DNA from: Bacillota bacterium
GTDB taxonomy: Bacteria > Bacillota > Clostridia > Tissierellales > Sedimentibacteraceae
DNA length: 6,155 nucleotides
NCBI GenBank assembly: GCA_029239575.1
Contig: JARBUP010000175.1
Span: forward strand, 1-6,155
Reading direction: 5' to 3'
The notes under the pieces were generated by a model. That model worked only from the letters and a program-made list of their open reading frames with translations, was not told where the DNA came from and ran no database searches. Shown here in pieces: positions 1 to 6,146 of the stretch. The position numbers and the translations under genes are program-made. Every line of letters starts with the position of its first letter. Position 1 is the stretch's first letter.

Positions 1-50
1 AAAATATTAAGGCTTTCGAAGAAGGAATAAAACTGATCAAAGAACGATAG
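1..50 (+). CDS. 3' end of an unidentified gene (partial)
   Basis: The reading frame beginning at position 3 is open from the window edge and encodes NIKAFEEGIKLIKER before a TAG stop at 48-50. The other two plus frames reach a stop within about 30 bases. The charged, amphipathic, helix-like composition fits the C-terminus of a real protein better than random AT-rich sequence. Its codons include CTG, ATC and CGA, which are less AT-rich than the sequence that follows. Fifteen residues are too few to assign a family. If real, the gene runs convergently toward fba. No obvious intrinsic terminator follows the stop directly; the first convincing hairpin on this strand is at 376-423. Confidence 0.45.
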   Translation, partial: NIKAFEEGIKLIKER

Positions 51-375
51 GATGGATTAAGGTTTTTTGTAAAATAATTTCAATACAATTTACTATTTCA
101 TGCTATATAGAATTAAATAAAAGTTAGGTCAGGATAATAAATGTATAATTATTATTATTATTATTCAAATGCGTAAAGGTAAGTCTAAATCTGATTAAAG
201 TCAAAAAAACTAAAAGGTTTATATATAAAAAAATAGTTTTTTATTTCAAATATCAACATAATTACGTATGCAATAAAAATTGCAACTATTTATTCAAAAC
301 ATGTATAAAATGTTGTGATTTCAGTATATAAAATTCAAAATAATAATGAAATATAGATCTAATAAAAACTATAAT
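51..375. other. AT-rich intergenic stretch without a recognised gene
   Basis: No coding frame of convincing length or composition exists on either strand. The stretch contains a TTA microsatellite (149-165), a small perfect hairpin TGCAAT-AAAA-ATTGCA (269-284) and a weak inverted repeat AAAAAACTA/TAGTTTTTT (204-212 with 234-242). The weak repeat has only one G-C pair and is not convincing as a terminator. I recognise no riboswitch, T-box or tRNA. It lies between the end of the partial upstream gene and the hairpin after fba. Confidence 0.5.
149..165. repeat. (TTA)n microsatellite
   Basis: Five and two-thirds uninterrupted TTA units lie in the intergenic region. Read from the ATG at 141, the repeat becomes a run of TAT tyrosine codons in an 11-codon mini-ORF (141-176). 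That mini-ORF has an AGGA six bases upstream. I treat the sequence primarily as a simple repeat, since slippage of AT-rich triplets explains it without any coding role. Confidence 0.7.
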
Positions 376-423
376 AAAAAGTGGCTGTTACAATTATGAA
401 TTCTAATGAAACAGTCACTTTTT
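376..423 (-). terminator. Intrinsic terminator of fba, possibly bidirectional
   Basis: Two 14-nt arms (376-389 and 410-423) pair around a 20-nt loop and carry A5 and T5 tracts at their outer ends, so either strand yields a hairpin followed by U residues. It lies 17 nt beyond the fba stop codon on the minus strand. In the plus-strand RNA the one imperfect position is a G-U wobble. In the minus-strand RNA (the fba transcript) the same position is an A-C mismatch, so the hairpin is slightly better for plus-strand transcripts. It probably separates fba from the convergent gene to the left. Confidence 0.75.
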
Positions 424-440
424 ATATTTAATTGTTTCTA

Positions 441-1370
441 TTATCTTCCATTACTGCAACCTAATACATTTTTCATTTTATGAGCAACCATTTTTTTAAT
501 TGCATCTCTACCAGGTCCTAAATATTTTCTTGGATCAAATTCAGAAGGATTTTCAGCAAGAATTTGTCTTATGCATGCTGTCATAGCAAGTCTTAAGTCC
601 GTATCTATGTTTATTTTACAAACACCCATTTTAGATGCTCTTAACAACATTTCTTCAGGAACACCCGTAGCTCCTGGAATAGCTCCGCCATATTTGTTAC
701 ATAAATCAACAAATTCTTTTGGAACTGATGAAGAACCGTGAAGTACAAGTGGGAAGTTAGGTAACAATTTGCAAATTGTTTCTAATCTTTCAAAATCAAG
801 ACTTGGATCTCCTTTAAATTTATAAGCTCCGTGGCTTGTTCCTATAGCTATAGCCAATGAATCAACGCCAGTTCTTTGTACAAATTCAGCTGCTTGATCA
901 GGATCTGTGTATGTAGCGTCTTTTGCACTAACTTTTACAGCATCTTCAACTCCTGCTAATTTACCAAGTTCTGCTTCAACAACAACACCCTTTGAGTGTG
1001 CATATTCAACAACTTTTTTAGTTATAGCTATATTTTCTTCAAAAGGATATTTTGATCCATCTATCATAACTGATGTAAAACCGCCATCTATGCATGATTT
1101 ACAAATTTCAAAATCATCGCCATGGTCAAGATGAAGTACTATGTCAAGACCTGATTCTTCTACTGCTGCTTCTACAAGTTTTCTTAAATAAATTGGGTTT
1201 GCATATTTTCTTGCTCCAGCAGATACCTGTAATATTAAAGGTGCATTTTCTTCTTTAGCTGCATCAACAATTCCTTGGATTATTTCCATATTGTTTACAT
1301 TGAAAGCACCAACAGCATAATTTCCTTCATAAGCTTTTCTAAACATTTCTTTAGATGTTACAAGAGCCAT
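441..1370 (-). CDS. fba: Class II (zinc) fructose-1,6-bisphosphate aldolase
   Basis: This 309-residue cytoplasmic enzyme cleaves fructose 1,6-bisphosphate to dihydroxyacetone phosphate and glyceraldehyde 3-phosphate in glycolysis, and runs in reverse in gluconeogenesis. It is a TIM barrel with the class II signatures in order: GAFNVNN (21-27), LHLDHG with catalytic Asp82 and zinc ligand His83, EAELG (132-136), the GTSHG zinc ligand His180, HGSSSVP with zinc ligand His211, and NIDTD (254-258). The length and the C-terminal extension match the roughly 308-residue clostridial form rather than the shorter Bacillus FbaA of about 285. The start is fixed by the strong AGGAGGAG site (1377-1384, minus strand) six bases upstream of ATG. 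All metal and catalytic residues are present. It stands alone, divergent from groES and followed by its own terminator. Tagatose-bisphosphate aldolase is a related alternative, but the overall sequence is typical of glycolytic Fba. Confidence 0.95.
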   Translation of the reverse strand: MALVTSKEMFRKAYEGNYAVGAFNVNNMEIIQGIVDAAKEENAPLILQVSAGARKYANPIYLRKLVEAAVEESGLDIVLHLDHGDDFEICKSCIDGGFTSVMIDGSKYPFEENIAITKKVVEYAHSKGVVVEAELGKLAGVEDAVKVSAKDATYTDPDQAAEFVQRTGVDSLAIAIGTSHGAYKFKGDPSLDFERLETICKLLPNFPLVLHGSSSVPKEFVDLCNKYGGAIPGATGVPEEMLLRASKMGVCKINIDTDLRLAMTACIRQILAENPSEFDPRKYLGPGRDAIKKMVAHKMKNVLGCSNGR

Positions 1371-1416
1371 TTTAAACTCCTCCTAATTATTATATATGTA
1401 AATTACATAGCAATTT

Positions 1417-1460
1417 ATTATACTATATTATACAGAAAAATAAATCAACTTTTTTGTCAA
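1417..1460 (-). promoter_or_regulatory. Candidate fba promoter region
   Basis: Read on the minus strand, two perfect TATAAT hexamers occur (1432-1427 and 1422-1417) upstream of the fba ribosome binding site, together with a perfect TTGACA (1460-1455). The spacing is poor: 22 bp between TTGACA and the nearer TATAAT. TTGATT (1448-1443) lies 20 bp from the farther one. The promoter is probably here, but I cannot decide which hexamers are used. Confidence 0.4.
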
Positions 1461-1661
1461 AATTTGTACGTTTTTAATATATAAAATATTTAAAAATCAA
1501 TATAAATAAAAATATTTAAAATTAAATTAATTTACTAAGACAGAATTATACTAATTTAAAGTAAACGGAAGAAATAATGATTAAATAAAAGCAAATGAAT
1601 GATTTAGAATGAAATTTCCCAATATTATCTAAAAATATCGATATATTTTTGAAAATGACAC

Positions 1662-1690
1662 TTGAAATTGAACAAACAATTGAGTATCAT
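1662..1690 (+). promoter_or_regulatory. Sigma-A-type promoter of groES-groEL
   Basis: TTGAAA (1662-1667) and TATCAT (1685-1690) are separated by an ideal 17 bp, and each differs from the vegetative consensus at one base. Transcription would start near 1697, placing the CIRCE operator immediately downstream in the leader. This arrangement is the usual one for HrcA-repressed chaperone operons. Confidence 0.8.
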
Positions 1691-1704
1691 ATTAACAATG
1701 AGTG

Positions 1705-1731
1705 TTAGCACTCTATCGAGTTGAGTGCTAA
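1705..1731 (+). promoter_or_regulatory. CIRCE operator (HrcA binding site)
   Basis: The sequence reads TTAGCACTC-N9-GAGTGCTAA, a perfect match to the CIRCE consensus. The arms extend by one more pair (G1704 with C1732). It sits just downstream of the predicted groES start site. CIRCE is bound by the repressor HrcA, whose activity depends on GroEL, so the operon reports on free chaperonin and is derepressed on heat or protein-folding stress. hrcA itself is not in this window. Confidence 0.97.
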
Positions 1732-1779
1732 CAAATAACTTAAAATATATTTAAAATTAATAATACGGGAGGAATTAAA

Positions 1780-2061
1780 ATGTCAGTAAAACCATTAGGC
1801 GAAAGAGTAGTAATTAAAATGGTAGAAGCAGAAGAAAAAACAAAAAGCGGTTTAGTTTTACCAGGTTCTGCTCAAGAAAAACCACAAGTAGCAGAAGTGC
1901 TTGCAGTTGGTGCAGGAATAACTGGAGATGAAAAGAAAAAAGATGAAATAAAAGTTGGAGATAAAGTTATATTTTCTAAATTTGCAGGTACAGAAGTTAA
2001 AGTTGATGGTGAAGAATTAATCATTATAAAATTAGCTGATGTTTTAGCAGTTATTGAATAA
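1780..2061 (+). CDS. groES: Co-chaperonin GroES (Hsp10)
   Basis: A 93-residue protein of normal GroES length. It forms the heptameric lid that caps the GroEL cylinder and closes the folding chamber in the cytoplasm. The N-terminus KPLGERVVIK is the family signature. The mobile loop (about residues 16-34) carries the hydrophobic tripeptide LVL (25-27) that docks on the GroEL apical domain, within SGLVLPGSA. VGDKVIFSKFAGTEV (about 59-73) and the C-terminal strand ending VLAVIE are also typical. The start is supported by GGGAGG (1767-1772) seven bases upstream. groEL follows after a 49-bp gap with its own ribosome binding site and no terminator between, so the two genes form one CIRCE-controlled operon. 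Confidence 0.98.
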   Translation: MSVKPLGERVVIKMVEAEEKTKSGLVLPGSAQEKPQVAEVLAVGAGITGDEKKKDEIKVGDKVIFSKFAGTEVKVDGEELIIIKLADVLAVIE

Positions 2062-2110
2062 TAAATAGTTAGAGTAAATTGTACAATAATAAAAATAGAG
2101 AGGTATAAAA

Positions 2111-3745
2111 ATGGCAAAAATAATTAGATTCGATGAAGATGCACGTCGCGCAATGGAAAGAGGCGTTAATGCATTAGCAGATACAGTTAAAGTTACATTA
2201 GGACCTAAAGGAAGAAATGTAGTATTACAAAAATCATTTGGTTCACCAGTAATCACTAATGACGGAGTTACAATAGCAAGAGAAATTGAACTTTCAGACC
2301 CTTTTGAAAACATGGGAGCTCAATTAGTAAAAGAAGTTGCTACAAAAACAAATGATGTAGCTGGAGATGGTACTACAACAGCAACTTTATTAGCTCAAGC
2401 AATAATTAGAGAAGGTTTAAAAAACGTAGCAGCTGGTGCTAACCCAATGATCCTTAAAAGAGGTATTCAAGCAGCAGTAGAAGCAGCAGTTGAAGAATTA
2501 AAAGATCAAACTAAAAAAGTAGAAACATCAGAAGAAATAGCTCAAATTGCTTCTATTTCAGCAGGTGACGAATCAATTGGTCAATTAATTGCTGATGCAA
2601 TGGATAAAGTTGGTAAAGATGGTGTTATAACTGTTGAAGAATCTAAAACTATGGGAACTGAACTTACTGTAGTTGAAGGTATGCAATTTGATAGAGGATA
2701 TTTATCAGCTTATATGGTAACTAACACAGAAAAAATGGAAGCAGTTTTAGATAATCCATACATATTAATTACAGACAAAAAAATATCTAACATCCAAGAA
2801 ATATTACCAGTTCTTGAACAAGTAGTTCAATCAGGAAGAGCTTTAGTAATTATAGCTGAAGATGTTGATGGAGAAGCTTTAGCAACATTAGTTCTTAACA
2901 AATTAAGAGGAACATTCAACTGTATAGCAGTTAAAGCTCCAGGATTCGGTGACAGAAGAAAAGAAATGTTAAGAGACATAGCTATATTAACAGGTGGAGA
3001 AGTTGTAACTGAAGAATTAGGGTATGATTTAAAAGATGCAACATTAGAAATGCTTGGTAATGCAGGAACAGTTAAAATAGATAAAGAAAATACTATCATA
3101 GTTAATGGTGCTGGAGATTCTCAAGCTATAGCTGATAGAGTAAGACAAATAAAAGCTCAATGGGAAGAATCAACTTCTGATTTTGACAAAGAAAAGTTAC
3201 AAGAAAGATTAGCAAAATTAACAGGTGGAGTAGCAGTAATCAATGTAGGTGCAGCTACTGAAACTGAAATGAAAGAAAAAAAATTAAGAATTGAAGATGC
3301 TTTAAATGCTACAAGAGCTGCTGTTGAAGAAGGTTTAGTTTCAGGTGGTGGAGTTGCTTTATTAGCTACTACTAAAGTTGTTGCTAAAGTAGCTGAAACT
3401 TTAACTGGGGATGCAAAAACTGGTGCTAAAATAATTGAAAAGGCATTAGAAGAGCCAGTAAGACAAATTGCAGCTAATGCAGGATTAGAAGGATCTGTAA
3501 TTGTTGAAAAAATTAAAAATTCTGATAGAGGTATCGGATTTGATGCTTTAAATGAAAAATATGTAAATATGATTGAAGCTGGTATAGTTGACCCAACTAA
3601 AGTTACAAGATCAGCTCTTCAAAATGCAGCATCAGTTGCAGCTATGTTATTAACAACAGAAGCAGCAGTTGCTGATGAGCCAAAAAAAGATGAACCAGGT
3701 ATGCCAAACATGGGCGGAATGGGTGGAATGGGCGGCATGATGTAA
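2111..3745 (+). CDS. groEL: Chaperonin GroEL (Hsp60)
   Basis: A full-length 544-residue chaperonin subunit. Fourteen copies form the double ring that encloses unfolded proteins and uses ATP to drive folding cycles with GroES. Equatorial-domain nucleotide-site motifs are intact: LGPKGRNVVL (30-39), DGTTTAT with the conserved Asp at residue 86, and the second equatorial signature AAVEEGLVSGGGVAL with GGG at 412-414. The catalytic Asp of E. coli D398 type is at residue 396. The apical domain lies at about 190-370. The C-terminus is the usual flexible Gly-Met tail (GGMGGMGGMM). The start is set by AGAGAGG (2097-2103) seven bases upstream. Residue 40 is Gln in VVLQKSFG, where Asp or Glu is more usual; this is probably a neutral variation. 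The gene is expressed from the groES promoter and ends before a strong terminator. Confidence 0.99.
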   Translation: MAKIIRFDEDARRAMERGVNALADTVKVTLGPKGRNVVLQKSFGSPVITNDGVTIAREIELSDPFENMGAQLVKEVATKTNDVAGDGTTTATLLAQAIIREGLKNVAAGANPMILKRGIQAAVEAAVEELKDQTKKVETSEEIAQIASISAGDESIGQLIADAMDKVGKDGVITVEESKTMGTELTVVEGMQFDRGYLSAYMVTNTEKMEAVLDNPYILITDKKISNIQEILPVLEQVVQSGRALVIIAEDVDGEALATLVLNKLRGTFNCIAVKAPGFGDRRKEMLRDIAILTGGEVVTEELGYDLKDATLEMLGNAGTVKIDKENTIIVNGAGDSQAIADRVRQIKAQWEESTSDFDKEKLQERLAKLTGGVAVINVGAATETEMKEKKLRIEDALNATRAAVEEGLVSGGGVALLATTKVVAKVAETLTGDAKTGAKIIEKALEEPVRQIAANAGLEGSVIVEKIKNSDRGIGFDALNEKYVNMIEAGIVDPTKVTRSALQNAASVAAMLLTTEAAVADEPKKDEPGMPNMGGMGGMGGMM

Positions 3746-3806
3746 CAAGCATCACCCACTTATTTCATTAAGTTGATTTTTGCAAAATGTTGAAATAGTT
3801 TTATAT

Positions 3807-3840
3807 AAGAGGTTTCTCCCAAAATGAGAAGCCTCTTTTT
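3807..3840 (+). terminator. Intrinsic terminator of groES-groEL
   Basis: A 12-bp stem (3807-3818 with 3826-3837, one G-U pair) with a 7-nt loop runs into T5 (3836-3840). It lies 61 nt after the groEL stop. It separates the chaperonin operon from the regulator gene downstream. Confidence 0.92.
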
Positions 3841-3926
3841 GATGACAAAGTAATATTTTCTAATCAAGCTGAAGCTTTTCGAAATCATTGTGAAGTTTTC
3901 TTTTTATATTTCAAAAAAACAAAAAC

Positions 3927-3957
3927 TACTTTTTTATTTTAAATAATATGATATAAT
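3927..3957 (+). promoter_or_regulatory. Probable promoter of the sigma-54 activator gene
   Basis: A perfect -10 hexamer TATAAT occurs at 3952-3957. No good -35 hexamer is present: the T-rich stretch at 3929-3935 stands at the right distance but matches poorly. An AT-tract (3901-3950) just upstream could help as an UP-like element. Transcription would start near 3964, leaving a leader of about 60 nt that begins with an inverted repeat. Confidence 0.6.
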
Positions 3958-3967
3958 GAATTTAAAG

Positions 3968-3999
3968 AATGTCGATTAAAGAAGAACTTTAACGACATT
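3968..3999 (+). promoter_or_regulatory. Leader inverted repeat: operator or RNA hairpin
   Basis: AATGTCG-A-TTAAAG (3968-3981) pairs with CTTTAACGACATT (3987-3999) over 13 bp, with a single bulged A at 3975 and a 5-nt loop AAGAA. It begins a few bases after the predicted start of transcription of the regulator gene and has no following T-run, so it is not an intrinsic terminator. It could be a repressor operator or a hairpin at the 5' end of the mRNA. It does not resemble the TTATCA palindromes found downstream of the gene. Confidence 0.55.
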
Positions 4000-4024
4000 A
4001 AATATTAATTTATAAGGAAAAAAA

Positions 4025-5761
4025 ATGTACGATTTATCACATATATCAGGCACGGTACAAAAATATGCAAAAATTATTTCTGAAATAGTTAATATGGATG
4101 TAGAAGTAGTTGATGCAAATTTAATTAGAGTTGCAGGAACTGGAATATTTAGTGAAAAAATTCATGAAGATGTTTCAGACCAATCAACAATTTATAAACA
4201 TACACTTAAAATAGGTGAAATGCAAATTGTTAGAGATCCTAAAATAGACATAAGATGCAAAAATTGCTCTGTAAAAGATGAATGCAAAGAGACATTTGAA
4301 ATATCTACACCAATAAAATTACATGATAAAATAATTGGGGTTATAGGTATGAGCAGTTATGATGAAGAAACTAAAAGAGTAATTGAAGAAAATATTAATA
4401 ACTACATAGAATTTCTTGAACAAATAGCTGAATTTATTTCTATAAAAGCATTTGAAGATGAAGAAACTAAAAGTAAATCATCCATGCTTAACATGCTTCA
4501 AATTATTACAAGGAATATGGATGAGGGTGCAATAATTATTGACAATAATGGTGATGTGGATACTATAAATCAAAGCGCTAAAAAACAATTAGGCATAACA
4601 AGAATTATTAATAAAGAAAAAATTCATATAACTCCAACTGGAGATATGGTTAACAACAGCAATGAATATAGAATTAAAATTGGAGATACTGTAAATACAA
4701 TAATAGGAGATATTTTTGATATTCCAGAAAATCCTTTATATAAACAAGTTATATTATTTAAGGATTTAAAAAAGGTGCAATCAAATATATATGCGATGAC
4801 TTCAACTGTTAATACAGTTAATACTGAACATATTATAGGAAATAGTGAAAAAATTAATAGTTTAAAAGAAAATATTAAAAAAGTAGCTGATTCCATTTCT
4901 ACTGTACTTATAACTGGTGAAAGCGGTAGCGGTAAAGAAATGGTAGCTTCAGCCATATGGCAAAATTCTGATAGGAGAAATAAAAGGTTTGTAGCAATTA
5001 ACTGTGCAGCTATACCTGAGCCTCTATTAGAAAGTGAACTTTTTGGATATGTAAAAGGCGCATTTACAGGTGCGGACCCAAATGGAAAAATCGGAAAATT
5101 TGAATTAGCAAATAATGGAGTTATTTTCTTAGATGAGATAGGGGATATGCCTTTATATTTGCAGTCAAAACTTCTAAGAGTTATTCAAGATAAAAAAGTT
5201 ATAAGAATTGGTTCAAATCAAGTTATAAGCTTAGATGTTAGAATTATAGCTGCAACTAATAAGGACCTGAAATCAATGATTCGTGAAAATAAATTTAGGG
5301 AAGATTTATATTATAGATTAAATGTAATTCCACTACAAGTACCTTCCCTAAGAGAACGACAAGATGATGTAAGAGAATTAGTTTTTCATTTTATTAATCA
5401 CTATAGAAAACTGTTTGGTAAAAACTTTGTAAGTATAAATGATGATACAATGGAAAAGTTAATTGAATATCCATGGCCAGGAAATGTTAGAGAACTTGAA
5501 AATACAGTTGAGTTCATGGTTAATATGATGGAACGTGGAATCATAGACAATAATTCTTTACCTATAAATATAAGGGATTCAAGTAAATTAGCAAAAGAAG
5601 AAGCATCTAAAAATGCTAAAATAAGAAATTTAAAAGAAATAGAGCAAAATGAAATTAAAAAAGCAATTGAATATTTTGGAGATACAACAGAAGGTAAAGA
5701 AAATGCTGCTAAAGCATTAGGAATTGGAATTGCAACGTTATATAGGAAAATACATACTTAA
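4025..5761 (+). CDS. Sigma-54-dependent transcriptional activator (enhancer-binding protein)
   Basis: A 578-residue activator expected to bind DNA upstream of a sigma-54 promoter and use ATP to open the RNA polymerase complex. Residues 1 to about 145 form a GAF-like sensor region (VEVVDANLIRVAGTG at 26-40) with a cysteine motif C78-x2-C81-x5-C87, followed by ETFEISTPIKL and IIGVIG. Residues about 150-260 look like a PAS domain (EGAIIIDNNGDVDTINQSA). The AAA+ core has Walker A GESGSGKE (298-305), the sigma-54 contact loop GAFTGA (345-350), Walker B IFLDE (367-371), FREDLYYRLNV with likely arginine fingers (about 424-434), and YPWPGNVRELEN (482-493). The C-terminus (about 543-578) is a Fis-type helix-turn-helix, NAAKALGIGIATLYRKI. 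AAGGA lies six bases before the start. There is no phosphorylation receiver domain, so control is probably by direct sensing. The architecture resembles clostridial amino-acid-metabolism regulators such as PrdR, but the target is unknown. Confidence 0.95.
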   Translation: MYDLSHISGTVQKYAKIISEIVNMDVEVVDANLIRVAGTGIFSEKIHEDVSDQSTIYKHTLKIGEMQIVRDPKIDIRCKNCSVKDECKETFEISTPIKLHDKIIGVIGMSSYDEETKRVIEENINNYIEFLEQIAEFISIKAFEDEETKSKSSMLNMLQIITRNMDEGAIIIDNNGDVDTINQSAKKQLGITRIINKEKIHITPTGDMVNNSNEYRIKIGDTVNTIIGDIFDIPENPLYKQVILFKDLKKVQSNIYAMTSTVNTVNTEHIIGNSEKINSLKENIKKVADSISTVLITGESGSGKEMVASAIWQNSDRRNKRFVAINCAAIPEPLLESELFGYVKGAFTGADPNGKIGKFELANNGVIFLDEIGDMPLYLQSKLLRVIQDKKVIRIGSNQVISLDVRIIAATNKDLKSMIRENKFREDLYYRLNVIPLQVPSLRERQDDVRELVFHFINHYRKLFGKNFVSINDDTMEKLIEYPWPGNVRELENTVEFMVNMMERGIIDNNSLPINIRDSSKLAKEEASKNAKIRNLKEIEQNEIKKAIEYFGDTTEGKENAAKALGIGIATLYRKIHT

Positions 5762-5764
5762 TCT

Positions 5765-5815
5765 AATCAGACCTTTTTAAATTATAAGTAATAATAAAAA
5801 GGTCTGATTTTTTTT
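5765..5815 (+). terminator. Intrinsic terminator of the activator gene
   Basis: A perfect 15-bp stem (5765-5779 with 5795-5809) closes a 15-nt loop and is followed by a T8 run (5808-5815). It begins 4 nt after the stop codon of the activator. The gene is therefore transcribed as a single unit, and anything downstream needs its own promoter. Confidence 0.93.
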
Positions 5816-5863
5816 ATATTTTTTTATAAAATGTGAACAATATATTTGTTAAATGAATGCAAA

Positions 5864-5878
5864 TTATCAAAATGATAA
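5864..5878. promoter_or_regulatory. Distal palindrome copy: candidate activator binding site
   Basis: TTATCAAAATGATAA is a palindrome of the same pattern as the two copies at 5930-5962, differing only at one central base. Its centre is 66 bp upstream of the first of those and about 260 bp upstream of the predicted sigma-54 start site. Recurrence of the same half-sites TTATCA/TGATAA in this short gap, and not as a palindrome elsewhere in the window, suggests a specific DNA-binding protein, most simply the adjacent activator. Confidence 0.55.
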
Positions 5879-5917
5879 ATTAAATTCGTTGTGTTAAATT
5901 TTTGTTGAAAATATGGG

Positions 5918-5974
5918 AAAAAATCCTTTTTATCATAATGATAAAAATTATCATAATGATAAAAAGGATTTTTT
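5918..5974. promoter_or_regulatory. 57-bp inverted repeat with two tandem palindromes: candidate sigma-54 upstream activating sequence
   Basis: Positions 5918-5944 and 5948-5974 are inverted copies of 27 bp with one mismatch (5937 with 5955), separated by AAA. Inside lie two identical 15-bp palindromes, TTATCATAATGATAA at 5930-5944 and 5948-5962, with centres 18 bp apart. They stand about 176 and 194 bp upstream of the predicted start site, which is a normal distance for sites bound by sigma-54 activators. The outer AAAAAATCC/GGATTTTTT arms add A and T tracts, so in RNA the element would also form a long AU-rich hairpin ending in U6. A backup or bidirectional terminator role is therefore possible, although the activator gene already has a strong terminator. 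Confidence 0.6.
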
Positions 5975-6013
5975 CATTGGACTTTTTAAAAAATACCGAC
6001 AAATTTTTAAAAT

Positions 6014-6049
6014 TGTATTGAGATAAACAAGTATTCAAATTTCAATACA
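6014..6049. promoter_or_regulatory. Inverted repeat between the activator sites and the sigma-54 promoter
   Basis: TGTATTGAGAT (6014-6024) and ATTTCAATACA (6039-6049) form 11-bp arms with one G-T position and a 14-bp spacer. The centre is about 100 bp upstream of the predicted start site, in the DNA that must loop for activator contact. It does not match the TTATCA palindromes or a known operator I can recall. It could bind a second regulator; in AT-rich DNA it could also be chance. Confidence 0.35.
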
Positions 6050-6104
6050 TTCTTTTAAAATAAATTTTAAAATAAAAAAATATATTTATTTTTAAATAAA
6101 AAAG

Positions 6105-6121
6105 TTGGCATGGTTTATGCT
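6105..6121 (+). promoter_or_regulatory. Sigma-54 (-24/-12) promoter of a downstream operon
   Basis: TTGGCATGGTTTATGCT matches the -24/-12 consensus TTGGCAC-N5-TTGCT. The invariant GG (6107-6108) and GC (6119-6120) are at the required spacing, with one substitution in each half (T for C after TGGCA, and A for T before TGC). Transcription should start near 6131. The gene it drives lies beyond the window. The neighbouring activator and the upstream palindromes make this a coherent sigma-54 control region. Confidence 0.88.
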
Positions 6122-6146
6122 ATTAACTATATTGTAAAATTTTAAT

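Noticed and set aside
204..242. Inverted repeat AAAAAACTA/TAGTTTTTT as a terminator for the left-hand gene
   Set aside because: The stem has one G-C pair and a long A/T loop, too weak to call.
907..1134. Plus-strand open frame of 75 codons inside fba
   Set aside because: It lies wholly antisense to a well-conserved aldolase, has no ribosome binding site and shows low-complexity Ser/Thr-rich content typical of a shadow frame.
1275..1484. Plus-strand open frame across the fba start
   Set aside because: It starts antisense within fba and continues through the fba promoter region. Its Ile/Tyr-rich composition is that of translated AT-rich noncoding DNA.
1631..1648. AT-rich palindrome around ATATCGATAT upstream of the groES promoter
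   Set aside because: It is almost entirely A and T with a mismatch in the arms; such palindromes are expected by chance here, and CIRCE explains the regulation.
1872..2313. Minus-strand open frames opposite groES and groEL
   Set aside because: They are antisense to strongly conserved chaperonin genes and have no supporting start signals or protein-like features. The same holds for 2827-3099.
3870..3900. Imperfect direct repeat TGAAGCTTTTC / TGAAGTTTTC before the activator promoter
   Set aside because: Two short, non-identical copies 21 bp apart in AT-rich DNA, outside the core promoter, are not distinguishable from chance.
4624..4956. Minus-strand 110-codon open frame opposite the activator gene
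   Set aside because: It overlaps the PAS and early AAA+ coding sequence of the activator; its hydrophobic content follows from reading AT-rich codons in reverse.
4025..5761. Naming the activator prdR
   Set aside because: The domain layout and clostridial context are compatible, but no proline reductase gene is visible, and many paralogous activators share this layout.
5864..5974. CRISPR-like array
   Set aside because: The repeats are 15-bp palindromes with unequal spacing of 3 and 51 bp and no spacer pattern or cas gene; regulatory binding sites fit better.
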